Positions 43,033-51,921 are shown, counted from the stretch's first letter. The stretch: 64,000 nucleotides of DNA from Gordonia neofelifaecis NRRL B-59395 (GCF_000192435.1 NZ_AEUD01000019.1:1-64000); one strand, 5' to 3'. Program-made: numbers and translations. The notes: a model not told the origin generated them from the sequence alone.

Positions 43033-43974
43033 TCACCTCTTCGGTCCCAGGAACTCGGCGCGAGCGGCGTTCACTCGGACACGGCCGGCGCGTGCGCCGC
43101 GATAGCTGACCGCTCCGGCGCCCGCCGCGATGATCAGCAGGCCCGCGACGCCCGCGCCGGCGGCGGCGTACTGGGTCGGGCCCGGTCCGGCCGCGACGAC
43201 GGCTGCCGTGCGGTGTGGCTCGTCGGTCTGCGGGCCCGCGACCGCAGCCTCTCGTCGTGCGGTCGTCGGCTGCGGTCGACGCGGCGGTGCGGGGCGCGCA
43301 GACACGTCGTCGGCGCGGCCGGACGACCCCGACTGCGGTGCCGCCGGGGTGCCGGTCGACGGCGCGACGGGTACCGGCCTCGTCCGCGGGCGGCGGGGGC
43401 TGGGCCGATGCGGCGTCGCTGCGGCCGGGTCGTCATTGTCGGTGTAGATGGTGGACGGGTCGTGATCGTTCGGAGAGGACGCGGTCGAGTCGCCGCCGCC
43501 GGAGGTCCCGGCCGGTGGCGAGGGGGCGACGGCTCCCGGGTCGTCGGTCGGGGTGCCCTGATCGTCGTCGCTGCCGCCATCGTCGTCGCTGCTGCCGTCG
43601 TCGCCGGGATGGTGATGGTGTCCGTTGTCGTGCTCGTGGCCGGAGTCCTCCGATGGATCGGACGGCCCGGTGGCCGACGGGCCCGTGGTCGACGGGGAAA
43701 CAGTCGACGGGCCGGTGACGGACGGTGAGTCCGGCGTGGGATCGGCGGTGTCGGTGGACTCAGACGGCGTGGTCGGGTCGTTCCCGGAAGTCGACGGATC
43801 GGCGGTCGGTGTCGATGAACCGTCCGGTGCCCAGGCGCCGTCGTCGCACCAGGTGTGTTCACAGGGGTGGTGTGGAGCGGCGGACGCCGTCGCCGGCGCC
43901 GCGAGGCTCACGCCGATCGCGACCGCGATGGCGCTCAGCGGTCGCGCGGTGCGCGATGACTTCCGAACGTGCAT
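43033..43974 (-). CDS. Secreted Asp/His/Ser/Pro-rich surface protein with C-terminal membrane segment
   Basis: A 313-residue protein. ATG 43974 starts MHVRKSSRT; a signal peptide (SAIAVAIGVSLAAPATASA) is cleaved near residue 33. The mature N-terminus HHPCEHTWCDDGAW has two cysteines. The body is low complexity: Thr/Pro/Ser repeats (TGPST, TGPSAT), a His/Asp run around HEHDNGHHHH and DDDGGSDDDQG. A final hydrophobic segment (TQYAAAGAGVAGLLIIAAGAGAV) and a basic tail anchor it. The His/Asp part might bind metal ions. It lies between the EspR-like gene (51 bases upstream) and the ImmA gene, so its role may be tied to that module. No homologue known to me. Confidence 0.65.
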   Translation of the reverse strand: MHVRKSSRTARPLSAIAVAIGVSLAAPATASAAPHHPCEHTWCDDGAWAPDGSSTPTADPSTSGNDPTTPSESTDTADPTPDSPSVTGPSTVSPSTTGPSATGPSDPSEDSGHEHDNGHHHHPGDDGSSDDDGGSDDDQGTPTDDPGAVAPSPPAGTSGGGDSTASSPNDHDPSTIYTDNDDPAAATPHRPSPRRPRTRPVPVAPSTGTPAAPQSGSSGRADDVSARPAPPRRPQPTTARREAAVAGPQTDEPHRTAAVVAAGPGPTQYAAAGAGVAGLLIIAAGAGAVSYRGARAGRVRVNAARAEFLGPKR

Positions 43975-44024
43975 CGGTTCCACAAACTACCTTCAGGCTG
44001 TCGGCGACTGTCCAATCTTGCTGG

Positions 44025-44435
44025 TCAGTCGGGTGGACTCTCGGGCAGACCCTCGCCGCGGCGCAGCTTCTCGGCCATGGCTGCGAGCATCTCCTGCGAT
44101 TCCTCGGAGAGGTCGAACGCGCGGCTCGAGAGCCTGCGGAGCCCGTGCCCGCGCAATTGGGACAGCAGCTCGAGGTCGTGGTCGATCTGGGCTGCGTAGA
44201 CGTCGTCGTAGAAATAGTCGGGCTTCACCTTGAAGAATCGGGCGAGTGCCGCGACGGTCTCCGGTGACGGATTGGTGCGGTGCCCGTTCCTCAGCTGCGA
44301 GAGGTACGGCTTCGAGATCTTGTGCCCGGCGGCGGACAGGGTCGCCGCGACCTCCGCGTTGGTGTGCGGTTTCCGGCCCGGAGGGTGCACGGTCTCGAAG
44401 AGTCGGTTCAGCCGCTCTGCAAAGCCGTCGTCCAT
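44025..44435 (-). CDS. espR: EspR-like helix-turn-helix nucleoid regulator
   Basis: A 136-residue regulator. Length and layout equal EspR of Mycobacterium tuberculosis: the start FAERLNRLFETVHPPGRKPHTNAEVAATL matches its FAARLNRLFDTVYPPG opening, ISKPYLSQLRNGHRTNPSPETVAALARFF is the DNA-binding helix pair (PYLSQLR.GNRTNPS in EspR), and an alpha-helical dimerisation tail follows. EspR binds many sites and controls ESX-1 and envelope genes. It is first in a likely operon with the secreted protein, ImmA and membrane protein. The EspR relation is by recall of the sequence, not a search. Confidence 0.82.
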   Translation of the reverse strand: MDDGFAERLNRLFETVHPPGRKPHTNAEVAATLSAAGHKISKPYLSQLRNGHRTNPSPETVAALARFFKVKPDYFYDDVYAAQIDHDLELLSQLRGHGLRRLSSRAFDLSEESQEMLAAMAEKLRRGEGLPESPPD

Positions 44436-44498
44436 CGTGCGTCTCTCGGTCCTGTCCGGGTGTCGTGGGTGGCGGGGTTGTGCCAACCGTCCCATTCT

Positions 44499-44515
44499 AG
44501 CAATTTCAGATTGCT
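44499..44515. promoter_or_regulatory. Inverted repeat upstream of the EspR-like gene
   Basis: agcaat and attgct are exact reverse complements around ttcag, 64 bases upstream of the ATG. A further attgc follows at 44517, so the area is rich in the same word. EspR of mycobacteria uses an asymmetric TTTGC-type site, so this could be an autoregulatory element. Confidence 0.45.
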
Positions 44516-44884
44516 GATTGCAGGCCATGTTCGCTGACCTGTCCCGCGATCTGCGTTCAGAAGCGGTCCGTTGCCAGCCTTAACCGTTGCTGACATGCTC
44601 ATTCGATGCGTCAGATGTTCCTGATCACGCGCAGGCTCCGCCCCTCCGCTAGACCCTCAAAAATGTTTGCTGTACGGTAACTGGCGTGAGCCGGGGAGGC
44701 CGGCCACGGCAGCGATTGTCCGACGAACGGCCGACAGTCAGACGTCACGCCCGTCGACCCCGGCAATCACTGCATCCGCGCCCGTTCGGCGCGGTGTCGC
44801 CGTCGGTGGCGGGCGATTTCCTGGGGGGAGCGCCCGCCGCCGCGGCCGGTACCGACCATCTCCGTCGGAAGGCTCCAATTGATT
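44516..44884. other. 369-bp gap without a supported gene
   Basis: Between the EspR-like gene (minus) and the small protein at 44885 (plus). Possible frames (44667-44882 and others) are Arg/Pro/Ser-rich and have no ribosome site, so I reject them. It must hold the divergent promoters. Confidence 0.5.
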
Positions 44885-45214
44885 ATGCCCACAGTGACTT
44901 TCGTGTTCGCCGGACAGAGATACCCGATCAGTGCTGAGACCGGCGACCGGATCGTCGAGTTCGTGACCACAGCGGTCGAGGACGGTGTCGGGTGCTATCC
45001 GCACGTCGTGCCGACCACCGACGGTCGGCAGGTCATTGCGAATCTCGGCCCGTCCATGCCCTATGCGATAGAGGTCGGCATCGCTGCCGACCAGGACTCG
45101 GGCGCCCGGTCTCCGGAAGAGGACCGTGTCCGTTCTCTCGCGGACGACCTGGAGACGGTGTCCGATCGTGAGATCCGGCTGGCGCTGGAGCTGTTCAGGG
45201 AACGAGAGTTCTGA
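44885..45214 (+). CDS. Hypothetical small protein
   Basis: A 109-residue protein starting at ATG 44885 (MPTVTFVFAGQRYPI); an in-frame TTG at 44879 is an alternative. It alternates strand- and helix-like stretches and ends in a helix REIRLALELFREREF. Acidic and soluble. I do not recognise it. It is 71 bases upstream of the MscS-type gene on the same strand. Confidence 0.55.
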   Translation: MPTVTFVFAGQRYPISAETGDRIVEFVTTAVEDGVGCYPHVVPTTDGRQVIANLGPSMPYAIEVGIAADQDSGARSPEEDRVRSLADDLETVSDREIRLALELFREREF

Positions 45215-45285
45215 GACCACCGGTATGCGGTGCGCGTGGCTGCGCGACGGTGTCGGGGCCGGTGCTCGATCCGTAGCATCGGGCC

Positions 45286-46359
45286 ATGACTCAGCTAGCG
45301 TTTCGAATCACGGACACTGGCCAAGTATGGCTGATCGATCGACCTGCGCAGATCGCGATCTATGTCGCGTTGGGGCTCGTCGTTCGCTATCTGCTGCATC
45401 GGGCGATCGACCGCGTCACCCGGCCGCAGACCGGCGAGGGATCTCCCTCACGCCGAGAGCGACGGCGGCAGAAGAGAGCGGACCGAGAGGCGGAGAAGCG
45501 TGCCGAATCGGTGGAACAGCCGGTCAAGGGGCCGCGCGGCGCCAAGCCGAAACTGGGCATCGATCCGGGTAGTGGGCTGACCGCCGCGTTCCTGCGCAAG
45601 AACGTCCGTCAGCGAACAGAAGAGGATCGTCGTGCCGAACGTCAGCGCGACGAACGGCGGGCGATGCGTTTCGCGACGATCGGCTCCGTGCTCAAATCGC
45701 TGGTCTCGTTCTTGGTCTTGATGTGGATCATCCTGCAGACGCTCGGCATCCTCGGAGTCAATGTGGCGCCGTTCGTCGCGTCGGCGGGCGTCGTCGGCGT
45801 CGCACTCGGATTCGGTGCGCAAGCTCTGGTCCGCGATTTCCTGTCGGGGTTGTTCATGTTGTTCGAGGATCAGTACGGCGTCGGCGACTGGGTCGACCTC
45901 GGCGAGGCCTCCGGGACCGTCGAGAGTGTGGGGCTCCGTGTCACGACGGTCCGCGACCTCCACGGCACTCTCTGGTATTGCCGGAACGGCGAGATCATGC
46001 GCGTCGGCAACTACAGTCAGGACTTCGGGGTGGCGCTGCTCGAACTGCCCGTCTCCTACCGGGCCGACATCGACGACGCGTGCCGAGTGGCGAAGGAGGC
46101 CGCGACGGCCGCGGCTCAAGAGGAGCCGATGAAGTCGAATCTCCTGTCCGCTCCCGAGTTGCAGGGCGTCAACGACCTCGACTCCGATTCCTGGACGATG
46201 CGGATGACCGCGGTGACCCGTGCCAATGCCCAGTGGGCCACCGAGCGAGAGCTTCGCCGTCGTATCCGGATCGCATTCGATGAGGCGGGCATCGACGCGC
46301 CGTACCCGGGTGGACTGCCGGTGCTGGCCCGTTCCGGGAACGGCACGACGTCGGGTTAG
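45286..46359 (+). CDS. MscS-type mechanosensitive channel
   Basis: A 357-residue small-conductance channel. A first hydrophobic segment (AIYVALGLVVRYLLHRAI), a long highly charged linker (about residues 45-125), then the core: LVSFLVLMWIILQTLGILGVNVAPFVASAGVVGVALGFGAQALVRDFLSGLFMLFEDQYGVGDWVDL, the pore helix and beta domain of MscS. The charged N-terminal insertion of about 80 residues, rich in Arg and Glu, is unusual. The gene stands alone. A GC-rich stem-like stretch follows at about 46390-46420. Confidence 0.85.
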   Translation: MTQLAFRITDTGQVWLIDRPAQIAIYVALGLVVRYLLHRAIDRVTRPQTGEGSPSRRERRRQKRADREAEKRAESVEQPVKGPRGAKPKLGIDPGSGLTAAFLRKNVRQRTEEDRRAERQRDERRAMRFATIGSVLKSLVSFLVLMWIILQTLGILGVNVAPFVASAGVVGVALGFGAQALVRDFLSGLFMLFEDQYGVGDWVDLGEASGTVESVGLRVTTVRDLHGTLWYCRNGEIMRVGNYSQDFGVALLELPVSYRADIDDACRVAKEAATAAAQEEPMKSNLLSAPELQGVNDLDSDSWTMRMTAVTRANAQWATERELRRRIRIAFDEAGIDAPYPGGLPVLARSGNGTTSG

Positions 46360-46427
46360 CCGGGCCCCCGAAAGTCCCGTTGTCTGTCCCGGCGGCTTGA
46401 GCCGCATTCCCGCCGGTCCGGTAGTAG

Positions 46428-46443
46428 TTTAGGCTTGCCTAAA
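46428..46443. promoter_or_regulatory. Iron-box-like palindrome upstream of the MTB12-like gene
   Basis: TTTAGGC and GCCTAAA are exact reverse complements with TT between, resembling a compact DtxR/IdeR box (TTAGG...CCTAA). It lies 74 bases before the ATG at 46517 and 69 bases after the MscS stop. It may link the downstream protein to iron supply; the spacing of IdeR boxes is normally longer. Confidence 0.5.
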
Positions 46444-46516
46444 TTGAGCCGCGTGGATGCGGCTTGCGGATGGACGATCGACGAGCGGTCGCCCCGTGTC
46501 GTCAGGAGAGTCGTCC

Positions 46517-47224
46517 ATGAGTCGCGGAGACAACGGGAAACAGGGTGGCGGCGTCGGATGGCCGACGGTGATCGCATCGGCGGGACTCGCGGGTGTGACT
46601 TCGGCGGTCATCGTCGTCGTGGGGATCGTCGGAATGATGCTCAGTCGAGACCCCGGCGCTGCGACGGTCGCCGAACCGCCTGCGACGGTGGTGAATCTCG
46701 GTGACGCGCAACAGGCGATGACTCCCGCGAATCAAGTGCCGGCCACCTCAGCCACTCCGAGTGTCGCGCAGGCACCGGTGCCTGCGGTGTCGGCGCCGAC
46801 GCCGGGGGCACCGACCGACCCTCAGCAGCAGCCCGCAGTGGTCCCGAGGCCGGGCGGCCCGGCTCCGTCGGCGCCGACGGCGGCGAGCCTCGGTGAGTTC
46901 AACCGGCAGTTGGCCACGTTGAGCGGGGATTCGTCGTCGGCGGAGAAGGCGAAACTGCTGGAGGGCGGAGCCCGGGCGGTCGGACCGATCTCCAAAGTGC
47001 TGTACCTGGTGAAGCAGTACTCCTACACAGGTTTTCGGTACGAGGTGGTCGGGCCGCTGACTCAGAACGGGACGACCGCCAGTGCCAGACTGCGGATGAC
47101 TCTGCCGGGGTCGGGGTCGCGCTACATTCCCTTGCGGTGGGTGTGGCAGGACGGCGGGTGGAAGCTGACGAACAAGTCGGTCTGCGATATCGCCGCCTAT
47201 GCGCAGATGCCCTGCAGCCTGTGA
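46517..47224 (+). CDS. Membrane-anchored MTB12-like protein
   Basis: A 235-residue protein. ATG 46517 has aggaga 7 bases upstream. Cytosolic N-terminus, one membrane segment (residues about 17-42, VIASAGLAGVTSAVIVVVGIVGMML), a Pro/Ala/Thr-rich linker (55-125) and a C-terminal domain (AEKAKLLEGGARAVGPISKV; ARLRMTLPGSGSRYIPLRWVWQDGGWKLTNKSVCDIA) that follows the layout of the low-molecular-weight antigen MTB12 (CFP2). Function unknown. Two Cys near the end (SVCDIAAYAQMPC) may pair. Confidence 0.65.
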   Translation: MSRGDNGKQGGGVGWPTVIASAGLAGVTSAVIVVVGIVGMMLSRDPGAATVAEPPATVVNLGDAQQAMTPANQVPATSATPSVAQAPVPAVSAPTPGAPTDPQQQPAVVPRPGGPAPSAPTAASLGEFNRQLATLSGDSSSAEKAKLLEGGARAVGPISKVLYLVKQYSYTGFRYEVVGPLTQNGTTASARLRMTLPGSGSRYIPLRWVWQDGGWKLTNKSVCDIAAYAQMPCSL

Positions 47225-47289
47225 GTGACTGAGCCGCCGCCTCGGCTCGGGCCGAAGCGACGGCATTCGCTCAGTTCACCGGCGTCCGC

Positions 47290-47901
47290 TCACGCCCGAA
47301 CTGAGCATTCACCTGCGCACTGAGCGGATGTACCAGTCCCCGTTCGGGACTCGCCGGAATCCGGCAGCAGGATCTTGTCCAGCAGCCACGCCGAGGCAGC
47401 CATCAGCAGACCTGCGTCGAGGTAGTGGCAGGCCATGGCGCCGAGGTAGGTCGGACCGCCCCATGCGTTGACGGTGAACGCGGGGTCGAGGCCACCGATG
47501 ATCTGCACGCCCACCCGAAAGGCGCTGTACAGCAGCAACGCTGCGGGTGCTGCTGCGGCAAGGGCCCTCCCGCGCCCGGTTCCTGCGCGGGCGGCGGCGA
47601 GGGTGAGGCGGACGCGCCGGGCTGCGCGCTCGCCGATGGGGAGGAGTAGGACCGAGCCGCGGCGCCCGGCCCGGCGACGGTGAACGAAGACGCCGATCGA
47701 CAGAACGACCGCGGCCGCGGCCAGGACGGCGTGCGGCCACCAGGCGGAGGTCCCCGGCACGTGCTCGGACTCGAGCGGTGATCGGCCGGCGTACAGGACT
47801 GCGCCGTGGACCACACCGGCGGTGAACAGGGTGCCGAACGCGGCGGCCAGCGACCGCGAGAGGCGGGAAGGGTTGCAAGGACGTGCATTCTGAGTGGACA
47901 T
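47290..47901 (-). CDS. Hypothetical membrane protein
   Basis: A 203-residue protein with about five hydrophobic segments: SLAAAFGTLFTAGVVHGAVLYAG, WPHAVLAAAAVVLSIGVFVH, ALAAAAPAALLLYSAFRVGVQIIGG, LGAMACHYLDAGLLMAASAWLL, and a hydrophilic tail with two Cys. No family recognised. ATG 47901 is taken because it opens the first helix. It is divergent from the histidine kinase gene by 164 bases. Confidence 0.55.
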   Translation of the reverse strand: MSTQNARPCNPSRLSRSLAAAFGTLFTAGVVHGAVLYAGRSPLESEHVPGTSAWWPHAVLAAAAVVLSIGVFVHRRRAGRRGSVLLLPIGERAARRVRLTLAAARAGTGRGRALAAAAPAALLLYSAFRVGVQIIGGLDPAFTVNAWGGPTYLGAMACHYLDAGLLMAASAWLLDKILLPDSGESRTGTGTSAQCAGECSVRA

Positions 47902-48065
47902 GCCTCTACCGTGCTCCGGACTCGGCGCCGCGTCGTCGGCCCACAAGCCCGACTGTGTATGGGCCCCGGAGACGACGTCCTCGGGCGCGTCCTACCGCGG
48001 GAGGACACCGAACCCGGCCGCGAGGATGACGCCGCGACACGCCGCGAGCTCATACATTGAGACGC

Positions 48066-49301
48066 ATGGTCATCTCGCCGCCGCCGTCGCCCGTCGAACT
48101 CACGCGGACACCGTGGCCGGTGAGAGTCGAGAACCGTCTGGGTGCTCGACGATCGGCGGCACTGGTCGATGGATTGATCGCGATCGGGTGTTTCGTACTG
48201 TTCACCGGCCCCGTCCTGTTGGGGGCGGCCGATCGTCACGGCTCACCGGCATCGCAGGCGCTCTTCGGTCTGCTCGCCGCAGCACCGCTGATCGTCAGAC
48301 GCCGTTGGCCGATCGCCGTCCTGGCCTGGATCACCGTGGTCCTGGCGACGGCCGTGCTCGTGGGAGTGCAGTTCACGCCTTACGTGTCCGACGCCGGACT
48401 GGTGTTCCCGATCGCGGTCTACACGGTCGCCTCGAGATACGAGAGGCGGACGTCGTCGTGGGTGACGGTGGCCGCGGTGCTGACGGCCTCGATCGGTGCG
48501 CTGATCGCCTACGTGATCCATCCGGACATCGATCAGGACGCGGTACAACTGGCGCTGGCGATCCCGGCCTGGCTGATCGGCGACGCCACCCGGACCCGCC
48601 GCGACTTCCAGAGGCGGGCCCGCGAGCAGGAACGACAGGCGGCGAAGGAGCGGGAACGGCGAATCCGCGCCGAGGAGCACCTGCGGCTCTCGCGCGAGGT
48701 GCACGACGTCGTCTCGCACGGGCTGAGCATGATCGCCGTCCGCGCCGGGATCGCCAGGATGGTGTTCGACGACCAGCCCGACGAGGCCCGCCGCGCTCTC
48801 GCCACGATCGAGACCGCCAGCCGATCGGCGCTCACCGACCTTCGCGGACTGCTTCGCGACATCCGCGTCACCGAGACGGACACGGTCGCACCCGCACCCG
48901 GGTTGGCCGACCTGCCCGCGTTCGTGGAGCGGATCGGCCACGATGGTGTGGTGACTGTGAATCTCCGACACGAGGGAGTCCCGCGTGCCTACTCGCCCGC
49001 CGTGGAGTTGTCGGGCTATCGCATCGTCCAGGAGGCGGTCACCAACGTCATCAAGCACGCCCCGGGTGCTGCGGTGACGGTCGAGCTGATCCACCGGCCC
49101 GGCGAACTGGTTCTGAGCGTGCACGACGACGGCGCCGAGCAGCCCGAGAACCCCGTTGGCGGAGCAGGTCTCGGACTCGCGGGCATCCGCGAGCGCGCCG
49201 AACTCCTCGGCGGGGAGGCGACCGCCGGTCCGGGCGTCGACGGCGGATTCACGGTGCGCGCACGACTGCCGCTCGGTACCGACACGGCGACGCCCGCATG
49301 A
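48066..49301 (+). CDS. NarL/DesK-type sensor histidine kinase
   Basis: A 411-residue kinase. Six hydrophobic segments in the first 190 residues, then a HisKA_3 domain with phosphorylation site His213 (LSREVHDVVSHGLSMIAV) and an HATPase domain (YRIVQEAVTNVIKHAPGA; GLGLAGIRERAEL). ATG 48066 is chosen; TTG 48057 is possible. The stop overlaps the ATG of the response regulator (ATGA), a coupled two-component pair. Confidence 0.88.
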   Translation: MVISPPPSPVELTRTPWPVRVENRLGARRSAALVDGLIAIGCFVLFTGPVLLGAADRHGSPASQALFGLLAAAPLIVRRRWPIAVLAWITVVLATAVLVGVQFTPYVSDAGLVFPIAVYTVASRYERRTSSWVTVAAVLTASIGALIAYVIHPDIDQDAVQLALAIPAWLIGDATRTRRDFQRRAREQERQAAKERERRIRAEEHLRLSREVHDVVSHGLSMIAVRAGIARMVFDDQPDEARRALATIETASRSALTDLRGLLRDIRVTETDTVAPAPGLADLPAFVERIGHDGVVTVNLRHEGVPRAYSPAVELSGYRIVQEAVTNVIKHAPGAAVTVELIHRPGELVLSVHDDGAEQPENPVGGAGLGLAGIRERAELLGGEATAGPGVDGGFTVRARLPLGTDTATPA

Positions 49302-49987
49302 CCGAGGCTGCGGAACCCACTCGGGTGCTGGTGGTCGACGACGAGCAACTGGTCCGAGCCGGTTTCCGCCTGCTGATCGACTCCACGCCCGATCTGACAA
49401 CCGTGGGCGAAGCCGGGGAGGGCGGCGAGGCCGTCCGCGCCGCCCGGCGGCTGCGCCCGGACGTGGTGGTGATGGACATCCGGATGCCCGGGATCGACGG
49501 TCTGGAGGCGACCCGGCTCATCGCCGACGACGAGGCGGCCCCGCGGATTCTGATCGTGACGACCTTCGACCACGACGAGTACGTGTTCGCCGCGCTCCGC
49601 GGTGGCGCCAGCGGTTTCCTGCTCAAAGACACTCCTCCCGAAGAGCTGCTGGAGGCCGTACGGACGGTCGCGCGGGGTGACGCGCTGCTCGCGCCTGCCG
49701 TGACGCGGCGGCTGATCACCGAGTTCGCCCGCGCGCCGACCGCTCCGACGTCGAGGCCCGCGGTCCTCGATGTCCTCACCGAGCGGGAACTGGAGGTCTT
49801 CGAACTGGTCGCGGTGGGCTTGTCGAACGGTGAGATCGCCGATCGCCTCCATCTCGGGTTGACGACCGTGAAGACCCATATCGGGCGGTTGCTGACGAAA
49901 CTCGATGCGCGTGACCGCGTCCATCTGGTGATCCGCGCGTACGAGACGGGTCTGGTATCGGCCGGCGGATCTGCGGAGGCGGGGTGA
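49298..49987 (+). CDS. NarL/FixJ-family response regulator
   Basis: A 229-residue regulator. Receiver domain with Asp60 as phosphoacceptor (VVVMDIRMPGIDG), Thr and Lys in VTTFDHDEYVF and GFLLKDTPPEELL, and a LuxR helix-turn-helix at the C-terminus (LTERELEVFELVAVGLSNGEIADRLHLGLTTVKTHIGRLLTKL). It is the partner of the kinase at 48066. The targets are unknown. Confidence 0.9.
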   Translation: MTEAAEPTRVLVVDDEQLVRAGFRLLIDSTPDLTTVGEAGEGGEAVRAARRLRPDVVVMDIRMPGIDGLEATRLIADDEAAPRILIVTTFDHDEYVFAALRGGASGFLLKDTPPEELLEAVRTVARGDALLAPAVTRRLITEFARAPTAPTSRPAVLDVLTERELEVFELVAVGLSNGEIADRLHLGLTTVKTHIGRLLTKLDARDRVHLVIRAYETGLVSAGGSAEAG

Positions 49988-50015
49988 GCGAGGCCGTCGC
50001 GTCGTCGACCGTCGA

Positions 50016-50324
50016 TCAGATCCAGCAGCCGCCGGCGGCCCCGGCACCGATGAGACACAGGACGAGAACGCAGACGGGGACGAATCCCGGTGCGGTACTA
50101 CGGAAGTGAATCGACATCAGCACGAGCCGTGCGACCGGCAGCAGGATCAGGATCGCGCAGCCTCCACATAGGAACGCGGCGGCCGATCGGTCGGTCCCGA
50201 AGGCGCTGAGCACGACGCCTACGATCAGCACGGCCGCGGAGACGGTGCAGCCCGCGCGCATCAGGACGGCTATCCGCTCGCGGAGCCGTCGGTCCCGCTG
50301 TCCGGTCGTGGTCGTCCCGGTCAT
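50016..50324 (-). CDS. DUF1634-type small membrane protein
   Basis: A 102-residue protein with three hydrophobic segments (VSAAVLIVGVVLSAFG, ALFLCGGCAILILLPVARLVLMSI, VPVCVLVLCLIGAGAAGG). The GC-loaded RERIAVLMRAGCTVSAAV start resembles DUF1634 proteins, which accompany TauE/SafE exporters. The ATG overlaps the TauE-type gene stop by 4 bases. Confidence 0.75.
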   Translation of the reverse strand: MTGTTTTGQRDRRLRERIAVLMRAGCTVSAAVLIVGVVLSAFGTDRSAAAFLCGGCAILILLPVARLVLMSIHFRSTAPGFVPVCVLVLCLIGAGAAGGCWI

Positions 50325-51169
50325 GACGAGACGCCCCAGTCGAGCCCGAAGGCGGTGGCCGCCATCGGGATCGCAAGCGCGATGAGCACGACGGTGAAGA
50401 CCACCCGCAGCGACTGCCCGGAGACTCGAACCAGAATCCGTGCGCCGACGAGCGAACCGGCCAGCGAGCCGAGAACGACCGGCGCCGCCAACTGGAGGTC
50501 GAGGGTGCCGGACACCAGGTAGGCGATCGCCGCCCCGCAGGCGGTGACGCCGATCATCAGATTGGCGGTGGCGCTGGAGACTTTGATCGGCAGCCGCATG
50601 GCCGAGTCCATCGCCGGGATCTTGAGGACACCGCTGCCGATGCCGAGCAGTGCCGAGAGCACGCCCGCGCCGAACATGTACGTCATGCCCAGCGGGAGGC
50701 GCGCCACCTGATATCCGACCGCCTCACCGTCGTGGTCGCGATACGTTCCCGCCACGCTGCGGGACACCGATGACGCGGGGCCTGCCGGGACCTGCTCGCC
50801 GGTACGTCGGCCCGCGATCAGCTGTGCCGCCGAGATCAGCAGCACCGCGGCGAACGTGGCGTACAGGACCGGATTCGGGACCATGCCGATCATCAGTATC
50901 CCGAGCAGTGCCCCGGCCGCCGTGCAGACCTCGAGGACCACGGCCAGGCGGAGATTGGTCAGACCGGAGACGAGGAACGGCGGGGCGCTCGCGCAGGAGC
51001 AGGCGATGACCGACACCAGGCTCACGGCGACGGCGGTGAGGAACGGAACGTCGGCCACCAGCGTCAACAGCGGCACCACGAAGATCCCGCCCGCCATGCC
51101 CAGAGCGCTGCCGAGGGCTCCCGCGGCGAGGGCGCCGAGGAACAGGACGGTGAAGAGTCCGGCAGTCAC
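50321..51169 (-). CDS. TauE/SafE-type sulfite/organosulfur exporter
   Basis: A 282-residue permease with eight hydrophobic helices. LFLGALAAGALGSALGMAGGIFVVPLLTL and MFGAGVLSALLGIGSGVLKIPAMDSAM are the paired TauE repeats, and FAAVLLISAAQLIAG sits in the middle. The family exports sulfite or related anions. Overlaps the GntR gene upstream and the DUF1634 gene downstream by 4 bases each, so the three form one operon. Confidence 0.83.
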   Translation of the reverse strand: MTAGLFTVLFLGALAAGALGSALGMAGGIFVVPLLTLVADVPFLTAVAVSLVSVIACSCASAPPFLVSGLTNLRLAVVLEVCTAAGALLGILMIGMVPNPVLYATFAAVLLISAAQLIAGRRTGEQVPAGPASSVSRSVAGTYRDHDGEAVGYQVARLPLGMTYMFGAGVLSALLGIGSGVLKIPAMDSAMRLPIKVSSATANLMIGVTACGAAIAYLVSGTLDLQLAAPVVLGSLAGSLVGARILVRVSGQSLRVVFTVVLIALAIPMAATAFGLDWGVSS

Positions 51170-51903
51170 CGATCACCGTCGCTGACGTCGTGTCGGGGCA
51201 GCCGGGTGGTGAACGTGATCGCGTCGCCCCGGTAGTGGAGGATCTCGTAGTCCACCGGGATCCGGCCGGTGGTGAACGACGTCCGCTCGATCCGGAAGAT
51301 CGCGCTGCCCGTCGGGATCTGGAGGGCCTCCGCGACCGTCGCATCGGCGGTCTCGGCCGTGAGCGCGTAGGACGCCTCGACCAGCGGTGTGTCGTGCCGG
51401 TTCTCCAGGAGTGCGAAGATCGGCTCGTTCTCCAGATCGTCTTGCGCCACGAGACGTCCCACGTCCTGCGGCAGATAGGTCCGGTCGTAGGACACCGGAT
51501 GACCCGCCGCGACTCGCACCCGCTCGATGGCGACGACGGCCTCGCCGGGCGGCAGTCGCAGGGCCTCGCTCACTGCGGCCGGCGCCCCGATCTCCTCGAC
51601 GCTCAGCACCCGAGCGCGCGAGTTCACCCCCTGTGCGTCCATGTCTTCGACGAACCCGGTCAACGCGGTCAGCGGCTGCGTGAACCTCGGTGTCGCCACG
51701 AAGCTCCCAACCCCGCGCCTGGTCACGACGAGTTCCCTGGCGACGAGATTCTGCAGCGCTCGGCGCACCGTGATCCTGCTGACGCCGTACTCGGCGATCA
51801 GCTCGTCCTCGGTCGGCAGTCGGTCGCCGGGATGCAGATCCACGCCCAAACGGGCCGCGAGAGCGGCCTCGACCTGTGCGTACAGCGGCTGATTCGAGGT
51901 CAC
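51166..51903 (-). CDS. GntR-family regulator with UTRA domain
   Basis: A 245-residue HutC-class repressor: winged helix at residues about 8-75 (LPTEDELIAEYGVSRITVRRALQNLVARELVVTRRG) and UTRA ligand domain after about 90 (PVSYDRTYLPQDVGR; FRIERTSFTTGRIPVDYEILHYRGD). The palindrome at 51922 upstream is likely its own operator. First in the operon with the exporter. Ligand unknown. Confidence 0.88.
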   Translation of the reverse strand: MTSNQPLYAQVEAALAARLGVDLHPGDRLPTEDELIAEYGVSRITVRRALQNLVARELVVTRRGVGSFVATPRFTQPLTALTGFVEDMDAQGVNSRARVLSVEEIGAPAAVSEALRLPPGEAVVAIERVRVAAGHPVSYDRTYLPQDVGRLVAQDDLENEPIFALLENRHDTPLVEASYALTAETADATVAEALQIPTGSAIFRIERTSFTTGRIPVDYEILHYRGDAITFTTRLPRHDVSDGDR

Positions 51904-51921
51904 GGCTCCAGCGTACGCGAG

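Noticed and set aside
44667-44882. Plus-strand frames in the gap between espR and the small protein
   Set aside because: Arg/Pro/Ser-rich, overlapping in two frames, without a ribosome site.
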